From contig OZ234500.1 in the NCBI GenBank assembly GCA_965153455.1, forward strand, positions 806,001 through 870,000: 64,000 bases of DNA, in the 5' to 3' direction. Below are positions 36,401-49,042 of the stretch, in pieces; the first letter of the stretch is position 1; each line of letters starts with the position of its first letter. The translations under genes were made by a program, and so were the position numbers. Under the pieces are notes generated by a model that saw only the letters and a list, made by a program, of their open reading frames with translations, had not been told where the DNA came from and searched no databases. This DNA comes from Sphagnum compactum (Eukaryota; Bryophyta; Sphagnopsida; Sphagnales).

Positions 36401-38421
36401 GGTTCTGACTGACCATAGTGCTTGTTTGGTTGGTTGTTGTCATTGTTGGTTGTCATCGTTGCAGGATTATCAGATCCTTTTGTAGCAATTTCGCTTGGGT
36501 CAAGTTCCAGAAAAACAACAGTGAAGAAGAAAACCCTAAACCCGACTTGGAATGAGAAGTTTCAATTGCCAATCTCATCATGGGATCTTCCCAACATCCT
36601 CATCTTGCGTGTCCGTGACAAGGATATAGTTTTCCATGATGAGCTTGGGTACACATCTCTCTCTCTCTCTCGCGCATGCTAAGTGTTACTTTTGTTTTTC
36701 ATTTTCTGTGCCATAATCAGTTATTGTTGTTTATTGCATTGTAAACATCTTGGCTACTGGATTGCATTTCCTATTGTAGTATCTTCACTTGATTTGGAAC
36801 TTTGATGCTGTGATATTGTACATCTCAACTGGAATCACACTAACTGATCTTTGTGTGTGGCGGACTGGGCTTTATCCGACTGGGTGCTTAGGTCGTGCAC
36901 AGTTTGTGTCAGCGATTATCAAGATGGCGAATGGCATGAAGAGAATCTTGCTCTTGAAGTGAAACTCAAACGCGAAATTAAGAAAGTAGGCCAGCTACAC
37001 TTCCGAATCATGGTAGAGAAAAGTGCAATTTTGGAACCATTTGAAGACAATCAAAGCAGTGTCACTGGTTCACTGGTAAGTCATCAGTTTTTTCTTCTCA
37101 TTCGAAGGATCCACAGAAAAACCCATCACCGCTCTGTTTTTTCATGAGCTTGTTCTTCCCAAACTCTCTGACTCTTCTATCATATCTTTTGTTTCTGTAT
37201 TTTTACTCATGCAGTGGGTTTTGTTGTCTTCAGCGGGGATCTCAAGAACTGCACACGAGTGGAAACAACACCATTTCCACTGAATTATCACCACCCTCAA
37301 CTGATACATTCATCAAGAGACTGAAAAATGATCAAGCATCTGTGAACAATGCATCTGGTGATCAGAAGCAAAAGGGTAAGATTTCTCACAGTCAGTCTTC
37401 TTCAGCTGGTGGTGGTTATACTGAAACACAAACAATTGTTGTACCGGATGTTGCACAACAACAGCAGCAACCACGTGAAGGAGAAGTTAGTGAAATCATT
37501 GATGTGCCAATTGGACCACGCGGTGCATTCACCATTCTTCATCCAGGCAAAGCATCTCCAAGAAAATGGCCCATTCAGAAATCAGCGAGTATGCGAAGAG
37601 GAGGAAGCTCACAGGAGAAAGTGAAATACGAGGGACCAGAAGTAGTACGAAAATCGGGTCTTTTGAAGATATTTCACCGGAGGAAAGGGAGTACTGGTGG
37701 AGGAGGTTCTCAAGAGAGCATCCCAGCAATTGAGAAGGAGAGTGATCAATCCTTTCCATGTAGTAGTGTGGAGCATTCCAGGGAGCTACTACCTCCACAT
37801 CCCCCTGAGCACAATGGAACTGTGAGGCTGATCCTGGAACCTAACACTGTTCACTCGATTGCACCAGATGAGCCCCCAGAGATGAATATTCACCCTCAAA
37901 CTCTGACACCCATTTTGAGCAATCAGAAACATGATGTGGATCAAGAGGAGGATGATGAGGATGAGGATGAGGATGACGAGACTTGGACTCCTGAGCAGAC
38001 TCCAAACAGCATCGAATTCACACCTGGACAATACGAGGTCGACAATTCTGATTCTCAAACCAACGGGACACCGCCTGTCAAGAGCAAGAGACGTGGGTGG
38101 CTAGGGAAGATGACCAAGATACGCATAAAGCGAAAACCAAAAATCCACTCGGACATTAACAACAACAACAACAACAAAGACATTCAGGTTGTGAATTCAC
38201 CAGAGCTGTTGTATTCAGATGAGTTCGGGGATAGGGAACTGAATTACAACAATTCAATATTTGCCGATGAGGATGAACCACCGATCCATGAGGATGAGAA
38301 GAAGATCATCAATAGTTCACAGTCCCGACGAGGATCATCACTGCGCAGCATCTCAGAAAAAACCTTGGCAAAACTGGGTCTTGGTCCTAAGAAGCCCTCA
38401 CAAACACAAAGCTCAACTTGA
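33491..38421 (+). CDS. SMP/C2-domain membrane protein, NTMC2 type 6
   Basis: Predicted 876 residues from 11 exons: 33491-33760, 34263-34337, 34648-34788, 35004-35081, 35250-35381, 35551-35703, 35889-35930, 36061-36244, 36465-36648, 36892-37075, 37234-38421. Residues about 55-90 form the N-terminal membrane anchor. An SMP lipid-transfer domain spans about 116-305 (VRWLNQTLMSMWPVCLE, PIVPWFLDMYKP, then PNMLVVDVEKLA). One C2 domain follows at about 335-480 with calcium-ligand positions kept (DRNGLSDPF and VRDKDIVFHDELG). The 395-residue last-exon tail is low-complexity, with an acidic run near 37935-37980 and basic patches. Relatives (plant NTMC2T6; synaptotagmin and tricalbin families) tether ER to other membranes and move lipids. 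Between exons 3 and 4 the product is about six residues shorter than Arabidopsis relatives, so a micro-exon may be missing. The start is the first in-frame ATG after upstream stops. Confidence 0.87.
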
Positions 38422-39345
38422 TAATGCCACCTAGCTGTTGTACCATACACACACACACACACCCCCGTATATATATGTATGCTTAGTGGTGTGCCTTCGG
38501 AGTGGGTTTTTGAAGGTGCATCAATTTTTGCTTCTGAGCTTTCATTCCCTGGATCTCTGCTCAAAGCAACCATCAAAGCCAACTTCTTAATTTGTGTATT
38601 CTATTTGTCATGGCATTTCTGAGCTCCACAGCTGCAAAGCAGGGGATTTGCTTGCTCTACTCCCATTGCTGATTTAGGGTTTAGGGTTTTAAGGGCCAAT
38701 ATGTTTATGGTATATAGGTTTATGGTGAGGGTTTAGGGTTTAAGGGCTGATGTGTTTATGGTATAGGTTTGGGTTCATGGATAGGAGTTAGGGGCAAATG
38801 AGTTTATTTGTAGGGTCAGGGTTGAAGTTGCTTGGTTTAAAATTGGCTCAATTACAAAGGGCCAGTGCTTAATGCACTAATTTGTGCACCGATTTTTAAG
38901 TAGCTTGTTCTTTTGAGGATCTTATGATTTGTTACTTGGGAGACTGGACTGGTTAAGGATATCATGAATGGTTTGAAGAATTTGTTACTTACAGAGAGGC
39001 CCTTGCTTCTTAGTTGGATTGGGAACTGAAATGCAAAAGTTGGAGATGGTTTAGATATGGCAAATTTTTTAACTTTTCCCGCACTTGTTGCTGCAATTTT
39101 CTACTCTCATTGTGCCAATATAAATCATCACTTGTGACACAGGGTATATAGAAGGTATTCTTATTATGACGAGGGAATTTCTTCAAAGAACCTTGTTCAA
39201 GGCGACTTGTCAAGTTGAAATTTATTTCTTTAGTATGATGGGAATGGAGATGTAGTCTGAATATCGCAAGCTTTGGATACAAATTTAAACCCGATCAAAC
39301 AACACCGAGTGAGAACCATTTGGTCCCACAACATTAGTTTGATAA

Positions 39346-39372
39346 AAGCTGATACCCGACTTGTATCAGCTT
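39346..39372. repeat. Perfect 10-bp hairpin
   Basis: AAGCTGATAC (39346-39355) pairs exactly with GTATCAGCTT (39363-39372) across a 7-base loop. No T-run follows that would suggest an RNA polymerase III terminator. It may simply be a remnant of a foldback element. Confidence 0.6.
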
Positions 39373-42300
39373 CACACGTGTTTCATCCATATGGGTAGTC
39401 TCCAAACCCTAAACCCCTTTTGCTTTGCACTTTTGAACTATGAACATTGCTTTTGATACAAGGTTGTTCTCTACTTTTGCCAAGTGCATTCTTGTGATGG
39501 GAACAACATGACTACAAGAGCCCCTTAAATGAAGTAGATATAGATCCTACTTTTTACATTGTCTACTTTTATAAAAAGTAGGTGCAAATAGATTAAAAAT
39601 AAATTGAAAAATTAAAAAGTGGGAATCCTTTTAAGTATATCATAGACTTTATGACAACATGCAATTTATAAATTATGTATTTTCCCTTTTGGAATGAAAG
39701 TAGGTTTTAACATGGATTCCACATATGTATTCAAATGGGACATATTACCTTCATAAGTGGAGCTACATTGTTGTTGTAGGATGGAGTAAATTTTATTATT
39801 ATTAATTATAGAATTTTCACCCCAATAACAATGGTATATGAAACCTAGGTGTATGCATGTGAGTTGCTTCCAAGAGAAGACTCTAGGTATGAATATGTTA
39901 CACTAGTATAATTTGGATGGACCTTATCAAGGAAGGAATCACAAAATATTTCAAATGTGGGTCAAATCCTACTATACCCAAGAGGGGTAGGGGCTTGACA
40001 TATCAAGGTACATGGTATTTATAAGTGTTGGTAGGTTCAAGGTACTCAAGAGGTTCTTTGGTAAGGTCCATGTCAAGTTCAAGGTACTTGGAGTGGAGGT
40101 TCACAATTTTGTTATAACCAAAATTAGAACCGAAATTGGATTTGGATGTTGGAACTAGCCTCTTGCTCAAAGTGCAAATAAAACTTGGATTAGGCTACTT
40201 TTTTCTTTTGAAAAAGTTTAGGTTTTTTAGCTATTTCATTGTATTTTTTTAAGAAAATTCCAAAGTAATGCTTTACTTTTTAAGCTTGAGTTTTTAGTTT
40301 TAATTGGTTGCACATGATTAATAACATGGAATCATTTGTGCTTGGGCTTTGTGCATTAATTGAACAAAAAAAATTCACACAATTTTTAGTTTTAATTGTG
40401 TTTAATATAAAATAAAATTTAATTCTATTTTAACTTGATTGGGCTCCAAATGCTTTGGGAAAATTTTGGCATTACATGTCTTACAAAACTAGAAAACCAT
40501 GTAAAAAACTACATTAGAGGTTTTATCAAACGAAAAAAAACCAAGAATTCAACAACATTGCTCCCCAACCTATATAATAAATCAACATTGGTTCAATTCA
40601 ATGTTAGCTAATTCTACATTTTTTTTAAGAGAACCTTTGGTCCTAGTCTTGACCATTCAATTTGTTGTGGAGGTTTTTTGAAGTGTGGGTTTGTCTTCAA
40701 CTTTTCAAATGTTTAAACCATGTGATTCTAATTTTGGCCCATTTTTTCAAATTCAAGAATCTCTAAGCTCAATTTGGCATTTGAGTGTGGCTCCATGTAT
40801 TCAATACACACACTGCAATGCTAGAAATTGCATAAGCACAAAGTTTTACAACAAATTAAAATTTGGGTTTAAACAGGTTTAAAGTTTTACAATTAAAATT
40901 AATATTTACCTATGAAGATTAATCTAATTACTAACTTTTTAAAAAAGTTCAACTTGGTCTATTTAAAGAACTTGGGTTCAAGACTTGTTCTAATTTTAAT
41001 GTCAAATCTAGCAAAATACTAGTTCCAAACTTCCATAGTTTGGTTATTGTGACAATTATTTGTTGATGTTTATTCAAAGTTTACCAATGTTGTTTCAAAC
41101 TAATGTTGGCTAGTTTTGGGTTTTTAATCCGATAGGTTCAAATCCAATTTTAATGACCACATCACAAACTTCTCATGCCACGATTTGATAATGAAAATCA
41201 GGCAAATTTTATTTTTTCATAAGTTTGTGTTTTTTGCATCGTGCGAATTTTGAACAAACCTATGAAGCCAATAAATTTGTGATGAAACACTTATGGGTTT
41301 AACTTGGACCAAAACTTGATCAAGATTTGAAATCAATGGGTTTAACTTGGACCTAAACTCAACCAAGATAAAAAATGGATGGGTCTACTTGAACTTAGAC
41401 CCAACTTTTTTTTTAGTTATTATACATTGTGTTGTTAGAAATGTAGGTTATTAAACAGGGTCTAGGTAAGGTTTTGGTAAGGTTTTAGGTAGGGTTTATA
41501 TAGGGTTTAGGTATGGCTTAGGTAGGGTTTTGGATCTAAGTTTTAAAACCTTAAAACCCATAATTGACTTTGGATTCAAAATTGACAAGGCTTAAAACTA
41601 TCAAATTTTGGACCAAATGGTTTTAAAGACTTGACCCAACCTAAAACTAGTGGGTATTTTTAATTTTTTTTTACTAAACCCAAAATTGACAACTTTTGCA
41701 TTATATGTATGATTGTATTTGATGATTATTTTAATTATTGTTGTTGGTTTGAAGTTTGAACCAATGTTGGTTGGTTTTAAGTTGAACTAAGGAACTAATG
41801 GTTTAGGGTGCGATCACAATCAAATAAGCCAACACCCATGTTAAATGATCGAAAAACTATCAGTTTTTGCAAACATATTTATGTAATACCACTTTAATGT
41901 TATGTTGATCAAGGGAATTTGTGCTAAATGATTTATATGAATGTTAAAAAATTCAAAAAATTCATTTAATCTAATCAATTGAGTTTTGGTTTTAATAAAG
42001 GACTTTTGAACTTCAACACCCCAAAATCAGTTTTATGAAGCACTAGGCTAATGACTTTTTTAATAAAGAAATTTTGATAAGAAAAGTTTTGAAATGATGA
42101 TAACCTACCATTCACATATGAAAAGCAATCATTATTAAAAAATGGTGGTACTTGAAGTTTCTAGAAATTCAAAATATAATTTCAGAATGTTCAAATTTCA
42201 ATAATCATTTATTAGATGTAAATGGGTCATAATGTGTATGACATATGAACAAAGTTGTGGCTTATGATACAAAAAATTAAAGCTTAAAGTAGCTAGATCA

Positions 42301-42719
42301 TATTTTAACATGATTTGAAACTATGATCAATTTTCAAAATGAAATTGTGTAAAATCTAACAGAATTTGTACACTTTTAAAAAATTCCTAATTATTCAAAA
42401 GTAGTCAACACAAGTAATGTAATTTATTGGGGGAATTGTAAATATTTAAAAAAACATCTTGCAAAAAAATTCCTTCAAAAATCATTTTTATGAAAATGTC
42501 AAAATGTTCAAAAAGGGCCCCTTTGTGGTTGAATCTTCTGTCATTGTTGGTTCATTTGATTATGATTGCACCCCTTATAAAACTTAATTTATCCCCAAAA
42601 TTGACAAGTTTTATTTTTTGAAACTGTAATTAGACCTAGAATTAACGGGTCTTGCATTTTTAAAAAGAACATAAAAGATTAAACCCAATGGTTTTTTTAA
42701 AATTTAAGAATTGGTCAAC

Positions 42720-43640
42720 ATTGGTTCAAACTAGTGATGTGAATGTAAGTGTTAATAGCCAATATACATGGTGTGTAAATCTTGTGTAGGTGTAGATGAA
42801 ATTATTTACATTTACACACCCAAACTATTTACATTTACACTTACACATGAATAGTGTAAATATTTGTCAAATACATTTACACGGTGCCATGTAAATGTCT
42901 TAGGGTGTGTGAATGTACATGTATTATATACCTTTAATAGGTATACTTGTAATCCATACTATTTAGTTATGGGCACATCCAAATATGGGTGCATGCCAAA
43001 GCTCAATGTTTTTTTTACAAGTGGCCACTTTAATTGGCCCCTTGCAAAAACATCATGATGTTTTTAATATTCTCTAAATAGAAGCATTTTCTACCAATAT
43101 GGGACCATGTCTATTTTTCCCTTTAGCCACCTATATATAATAGAAGAGAAAACCTTTAAGCAAAGGATATGAGATAAATTGTGGTGTTATTATAAGGAAT
43201 ATCTTGAAAACACATTTTTTAATGCATTTTGCTTCACCTCATTGTTTGAGTAAAATTTTTATTCCTAAGTTTGTTCATCATTATTTTTTACCTAAGACTT
43301 TACAAAAGCTTGGGAACTTATTATGATATATGTTAATTAGTTTTCATGCATCCCGAAACACAAATGTTATTATTACTATTATTATTATTGTCTTTTTTTT
43401 GTGCAATGGACCACTTTGATTGGCTTATCACCTAAAACATTCTAAACCCAACCCACCCCTTCAAGCTTCAAGAACATTTTTTAACACTATTTTAAATGGA
43501 CACAAAATCATATAAGTGTAATTGTTTTACATTTACATTGTTTTATACGATATAAAATAAATCAACATGATTTTACACTTACATGGAATGTAAATAAATT
43601 TCATTATGACATTTGCACTTACATGCAATGTAAGTCTTAA
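42720..43640. repeat. TTTACA/TGTAAA-rich decayed repeat
   Basis: TTTACA and its complement occur many times. Examples are ATTTACATTTACAC twice between 42806 and 42842, and GTGTAAAT near 42856. A perfect palindrome, ACTTACAT-GCA-ATGTAAGT, lies at 43617-43635. Both orientations are mixed, so inverted pairs are frequent. It could be a decayed foldback element or satellite. Confidence 0.45.
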
Positions 43641-45285
43641 ACCATATACATGCACAAAACTAGTTCAAACTTCAAAACAACAACAATAGTTACAATAGGA
43701 AATGTTCCATTAAGTTCCCAAGAACATAAATTCAGATTTTAGAATAACATTTGGTGAACAACATTGTTGAAAATGTGGAAGCAAATGGAAACTTGTAGCT
43801 TTTCCTTACAAGGAAGGAGAACTAACAAACCAAATCATTTGAAATGATGATGTGACCTAAAAAGGAGCCTTGAGTTGAAAAGGGGAATTATTTAACTACC
43901 CTAATTTGGACACCTGATGTGTCCAGTTGATCATTCACAATCATGGTGATCATGCTTTGTTCCAAATCACTTTTGTTTTTTTTTTTTGTATTATGTTTGC
44001 AAGGGCCTACATTCATGAAGAAGGGAGCAAGGTGGGTGTTTGCCAGGTTTGTGTGTTTTAATGGTGAACTTACAAGCTTATTGTTTTTGTTTCTTGTAAA
44101 TCATGGTAAATCATAGTGTTTTGGCTTCGATTGGTTTAAATGATTGTGATGGTGGGAAATTGGCATAGTTGCAACTATAAGGAGTGAGTTGTTGCACAAG
44201 GCAAGGCATTTTTTGGTTTTTGAAGAAAGTTAAATATCCTAGTTAACTTTGTTTGGTTTTTGGGTGGTTGTTTAGATTTTTGATGCACCTATGAAAATAA
44301 TGCGTGTGGTGTATGCTTTGGTCTCCAACTTTTTGTAAGGTTGGAAATTTAGGTTTCTAATTAAGATGTTAAGATGAATTGTTGGAGAATATGATGAGGA
44401 AATAAGGGGGTTTTAGGGAGGTCTTAAATTGGCATGATCTCAAGAGCAATTGTGCTTGAGATGCATATCTTTGAAAAGTGAATTCTAAGATGGGATTGAA
44501 ATGAGTGCCCTTGTGAGCACTCAGAGATAAAAGTTGTAGTTAATCTTGACATGAGTGGGCAAAAATGGGGAATTTATGCAATTATTAGGCAAGGGGTTGG
44601 TTGCAATTCTTACCTTGTGCAAGCTTTTGTGTTGTTGAGAAAGTTTTTGTTGAGAATTGACTTGAGTGACAAGTAATGCAATGAAGATAACTATGATTTT
44701 GATGAGAGTGAATATAGAGAGCCTTGATTCACTTAAGGCTTGTAACTTTGTATCATTATAACTTTTACTCCTTATGTGACAAATTGTGTAATGATTGTGT
44801 TATGTGTACAACCTTGTTTTGTTGTTGGAACTTGATTTCTTTATGTCATCCCTTTATCATGATCCAATCACTAGTCTTCCAATTCCTTCCTTTTGGCTAC
44901 AATGGAACCATGTAGCCCACTTTACACAAATTGAATAAGAAAATGAAATTGAGAAAAATATACATATTGGTCTAAAGTTCAACCCAAAATTTTAACGCCA
45001 AACTTACAACTAAGGTAATGCAAGGTGTTTGCCCTTTGGGCAGGCCCAATAATGGAGGGGCAAGTGTGAAAAGAAGACAAATGGAGGAAGACAACACATA
45101 AAAGTGGGGGTGAGTGTAAATAGGGAGCAGGCCATTTTTCACTAGATGTCTTGAAAAATGTTAACCACTTAAGAAAAACATTCCAATGTGAACAGAACTT
45201 CGAAAGGGGTTGAATATCATCCTCTTTATTACCAGTCCATTATTTCAAAGTCGTTTGCTTGCGTTGCACGTGTGGTCGGTCCGTC

Positions 45286-45745
45286 CAGGGACGGATGGAA
45301 ATGTGGACTAGATGGATGAAGTTCCATTTGGATGAACAGAACACGACAGAGTCCTGATTGGGATTTGTGGGAGTTTTCATCCAAGAAGAACGGGTAGGTT
45401 GGTCTTCCGCGTCATCGTTTGCTTGGTTGCCGTTGCTTTCGTCGACGGATGGAGAAGTGTGATAGATGGATGAAGTTCCATTTGGATGAACAAGACCCGG
45501 CTTCTTGGTTGGGGTTTGCGGGAGTTTTCATCCAAGAAGAACGAGTAGGTCTGTCTTTTCCGTCCTCGTTTGCTTGGTTGCTGCTGCTGTCGTCGACGGA
45601 TGGAGAAGTGTGATAGATGTTTGAAGTTCCATTTGGATGGACAAGACCCTGCTTCCTGGTTAGGGTTTGCGCGAGTTTTCATCCAAGAAGAACGGGCAGG
45701 TCGGTCTTTCGCGTCGTCGTTTGGTCGCTCGCTCGCTCGCTGCTG
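45286..45745 (+). repeat. Tandem repeat of about 150 bp, three copies
   Basis: Three head-to-tail copies are aligned on the phrase beginning at 45311, 45465 and 45616 (GATGGATGAAGTTCCATTTG in the first two). The periods are 154 and 151. Each unit includes GAGTTTTCATCCAAGAAGAA. The array lies 0.7-1.1 kb before the ALIX start codon, at its GC-rich 5' edge. The long open frames on both strands here arise from the repeat. Confidence 0.9.
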
Positions 45746-46075
45746 TCGTCGTCGAGTGCGCACAGATCTTGCGCTTCCGCGGAACAGATTTGGCGATCAC
45801 TTAGGACGGCTGCATCATTCGTCTGCGTTCCTGAAGCCCAATCGGAAACAGCAGCGAAAATGATCTGAAGCTCGTCGTGGACGGCTACTTGGATCGCATT
45901 TCTTTTTCTCTCGGATTTTCTAGCTTTGTTTTCTTTCTTTCTTCGCAAAGTTGTGAGCTTTTTTGAGGAGCTTTGCGGTTGGGAGCTTGGAAGGAAGGAA
46001 GGAACGTTGGGGAACTTGGATTTCTGATGCGTCATCATCATCATCATCATCATCTTCCAGTTTCTTTTCAAATAG

Positions 46076-46288
46076 GTGAGAACAAAAAGAAGAGCGGATC
46101 GTGATTTTGATCTCATGTTTTCAGCCCATATCCAATTAGGGTTTTCTGGATTTTCGTTTGGGAGTTGCTAAGAGTCGCTGTAGAGGCTTAGGGCAAAGAA
46201 AAGGAGAACAAAAGGATCGGTGAGAGAGAGAGAGAGTTGTTTAAGAATTTTTCTGAGAGAGTTGTTTAGGGTTCGAGTGAGAGTTGTG
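46076..46288 (+). other. Possible 5' UTR intron of ALIX gene
   Basis: A donor-like AG|GTGAGA near 46074-46079 and an acceptor-like TGTGCAG near 46288 would remove about 210 bases from the leader of the intronless coding gene. The interval also holds a short GAGAGA run (46222-46235). It rests on splice consensus alone. Confidence 0.3.
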
Positions 46289-46414
46289 CAGGGATTCGTC
46301 TGAGAGAGTTGTTTAGGGTTTTGTCTGATCGGGAAGTTTGGGGTTTTAGGTTAAAGGAAAGGAGGAACGGGGAGTGTGTGGGTTGTGGGGTACTCTCCTC
46401 TGGAAGCTTGAGCT

Positions 46415-49042
46415 ATGGCGATGACTCAGGCCACAATCAACGTCATGTTGGCTATGAATGCAAAGCGAACAACGCCAGTGGACATGTACAAGCCACTGAG
46501 GCAGTACATAGTGCAACATTACTCGGAGAGGGAGGCACAGGACATGGAGGAAGATCTTCAATCAGTTCACCACATGCGCAATGAGGTCGAGAAATCCACG
46601 GATGCATTGGAGACGCGGCGGGATTTGTTGCAAAGGTATTTCAGAGCTTTGACAGTGATGGAGTCCAGGTTTCCTATCTCGAACGAGAGAGAGCATGTCA
46701 ACACTTTGCAATTCACTTGGTATGATGCATTCAAGCAAGGGCGGAAAGCAACGCAACCAAACATACACTTTGAGAAAGCAGCCATTGCTTTCAACCTTGG
46801 AGCTGTTCAATCCCAGTTAGGTTTGTCGGCTGATCGCTCATCGGCTAATGGCCTTAAGCAAGCTTGCAATGCATTCCAAGCTGCAGCTGGGGTCTTTGCC
46901 TTCTTGCGAGACAACATCTCGATGAAAGCAGCAGGAAATAATTCTACGCAGGATATCTCTGTGGAGTGCGCAGGTATGCTTGAGAGGCTTATGCTTGCGC
47001 AGGCACAAGAATGCTTTTTTGAGAAAGTGGTAAGTGACAAGAAGCCATCTTCAATCTGTTCAAAAGTTGCTAAACAGGTGGGATTATTCTATGAAGAAGC
47101 ATTGGCTGCACTGGTGCTGCCACCACTGAATCAGCATTTTGATCGCACATGGGTTGCACATGTTCAGCTCAAAGCTGCACAGTTCAATGCAGAAGCTTGT
47201 TACAGAGCAGGGCTTGAACTTCATGAGAAGGAAAATATTGCTGAAGAAATTGCGCGTTTGAAGACAGGCAGCCACATGCTCTCTGAAGCTCGGAAATCAG
47301 GGAAAGGAGGAGTTGGGCCCCTCATGGATGCTGTTGCAAAGCTTGAGGCGAGCATAAACCGAAACCTTGAACGTGCAATCAAGGAGAATGATAGGGTCTA
47401 TCTGATGCGAGTACCATCTCCTGATTCTCTTCCCCCTCTCACTGGAGCTGCACTTGTGAAATCAACTCCTGTTTCTGAGGTCTTTGATGCAAGTCAAGAG
47501 AAAATGTTTGCAGGTCTTGTACCGGATTCTTCTGCAAAGGCACTCTCAAAGTATACAGAAATGGTTGATGATATCATTCGAGTGCAAGCTGAGAAACTGC
47601 AAACTGAAAGTGAGATCACACGTGTGAAGCTGAGGGAAATGGATCTGCCTGACTCTCTTCATGCCCTTGAAGGCAGCGCTTCTCTTCCTGATCAGCTGCG
47701 GGATGATGTTGAGGCTGTTCAATTGGATGGGGGTCCAGCAGGTCTTGAAATGGAGATGCAGCAATTACGTGACCTGCGCCGAGTGAATGAAGAATTGCTT
47801 GCACAGACTGAAGAGCTTTTGGAGAAAGAGGCAAGAGAGGATGCACAGATACGGTCACAGTTTGGGACCCGATGGACACGGCCACAATCCAGCACTCTCA
47901 CCAAAACCTTGCATGATCGGGCTAATGGATTTGCTGCAAATTTGAAACAGGCAAGAGACAGTGATGCTCGGATTGAGCGAACAATTCGTGACAACATGGT
48001 TGTGATGGGGATTTTGGATGCAAAACCAATTGAGAAAGCCCTACCTACTTTGGGTCGGCCGATGCTCTCTTTGGATGGGAATGAAGATCAGATTGTTGGT
48101 GGTTTACGGCAAAAGCTTGTGGAGCTTGAGCAGCTTGGATTACAGAGAGCTGGACTGGAAGACATGCTGAAAGACATGAAGCGTAAAGATAACATTCTTC
48201 CAAAACTGATGACAACATCAAGTTCTTACGAAGATCTCTTCAAGAAGGAACTTGCCAAGTATGACCAAGTATCTCTGGAAGTAGGCCGGAATGTGGAAGC
48301 TCAAGAGAGGGTTCTCCAGCAAATCAAGTCACAGAATGATCTGTTTTCTGCCACGTTCAATCTGGAGGATTACAAGAGTTCTCGGGAAAAGGCGTTCAAG
48401 CAGGTTAATGTGGCAGTTGCGAAGTACCGTGAAGTCCGAGACAATATCAATGAAGGTTTGAAGTTCTATGTTACGCTGCAGGATGCAATCACGAATCTGA
48501 AACAGCAATGCAGTGACTATGTCATGACCCGTAACATCCAGTGTCGTGAAATGATGGAAGACCTTCAACGTCAGATTGCTGGACTCTCTTTCAATGACAA
48601 CAGGCCAGCTCGTTCATATCCATCAGTTGGCGGAAACCCACAAGCACATCCGCCTGCACATGCTTCCCATGATTCATCATCGCATAATGCATTCTTCCAA
48701 TCTTCATCAAATGTTAGTTCTAACCCTCCATCTGTGCCGCAGAGTGGATACCCTAGTTACCAGGCACAAGTGCCACAAGCAGCACCTGCTCCTCAACCCC
48801 CATACTATGCAGGAGGTCAAAATCATCCTGCAGCAATGCCTCCTCCTCCCTACTACACTCAGCCACCACCTCAACAAAACCCAAATTTTAGTCAACCTCC
48901 ATACCCAGGATGGCAAGGCTCATACTACAGTGCACCACAAGTGCCAAGTCAATCACAAGCAGCGGCGGGTCAGCCTCCATATCAAACTCCACCACCTGGA
49001 AGCTATTACAATGCACCACCAGGAGGCTACTACAAGCATTGA
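46415..49042 (+). CDS. ALIX: ALIX/BRO1-domain ESCRT-associated protein
   Basis: A single uninterrupted frame gives 875 residues. Residues about 8-390 form the BRO1 domain, with conserved blocks such as TWYDAFKQGRKATQPNIHFE and FNLGAVQSQL. Residues about 420-710 are a helical V-shaped (LYPxL-binding type) domain rich in heptads. Residues about 720-875 are a Pro/Tyr/Gln/Ser-rich tail with PPPPYYTQPPPQQ and repeated YY motifs. ALIX proteins bind ESCRT-III (SNF7/VPS32) at late endosomes and help sort membrane cargo. In Arabidopsis, ALIX works with AMSH3 and affects phosphate transporter and ABA-receptor trafficking. The length is close to that of plant homologues. The intronless coding region stands out beside its intron-rich neighbours. 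The ATG used is the first of two close in-frame ATGs (46415 and 46421). Confidence 0.95.
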   Translation: MAMTQATINVMLAMNAKRTTPVDMYKPLRQYIVQHYSEREAQDMEEDLQSVHHMRNEVEKSTDALETRRDLLQRYFRALTVMESRFPISNEREHVNTLQFTWYDAFKQGRKATQPNIHFEKAAIAFNLGAVQSQLGLSADRSSANGLKQACNAFQAAAGVFAFLRDNISMKAAGNNSTQDISVECAGMLERLMLAQAQECFFEKVVSDKKPSSICSKVAKQVGLFYEEALAALVLPPLNQHFDRTWVAHVQLKAAQFNAEACYRAGLELHEKENIAEEIARLKTGSHMLSEARKSGKGGVGPLMDAVAKLEASINRNLERAIKENDRVYLMRVPSPDSLPPLTGAALVKSTPVSEVFDASQEKMFAGLVPDSSAKALSKYTEMVDDIIRVQAEKLQTESEITRVKLREMDLPDSLHALEGSASLPDQLRDDVEAVQLDGGPAGLEMEMQQLRDLRRVNEELLAQTEELLEKEAREDAQIRSQFGTRWTRPQSSTLTKTLHDRANGFAANLKQARDSDARIERTIRDNMVVMGILDAKPIEKALPTLGRPMLSLDGNEDQIVGGLRQKLVELEQLGLQRAGLEDMLKDMKRKDNILPKLMTTSSSYEDLFKKELAKYDQVSLEVGRNVEAQERVLQQIKSQNDLFSATFNLEDYKSSREKAFKQVNVAVAKYREVRDNINEGLKFYVTLQDAITNLKQQCSDYVMTRNIQCREMMEDLQRQIAGLSFNDNRPARSYPSVGGNPQAHPPAHASHDSSSHNAFFQSSSNVSSNPPSVPQSGYPSYQAQVPQAAPAPQPPYYAGGQNHPAAMPPPPYYTQPPPQQNPNFSQPPYPGWQGSYYSAPQVPSQSQAAAGQPPYQTPPPGSYYNAPPGGYYKH

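Larger units (their letters stand above)
38422..45280. other. AT-rich gene-poor region
   Basis: The first few hundred bases are the 3' UTR of the SMP-C2 gene, with a CA microsatellite near 38447-38462. They are followed by telomere-like TTTAGGG pieces near 38671-38690 and 38728-38745. The remainder has only short open frames without family resemblance. Notable are a perfect 10-bp hairpin (39346-39372), a 43-bp direct repeat (41295 and 41338), degenerate GGTAGGGTTT repeats (41460-41530), and a TTTACA/TGTAAA-rich stretch (42720-43640). No tRNA or conserved exon was seen. Confidence 0.7.

Noticed and set aside
45377-46116. Minus-strand frames of 128 and 145 codons upstream of ALIX.
   Set aside because: Both run across the triple 150-bp repeat or the simple CAT repeat and show no domain. 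They are shadows of repeats in a GC-rich leader.
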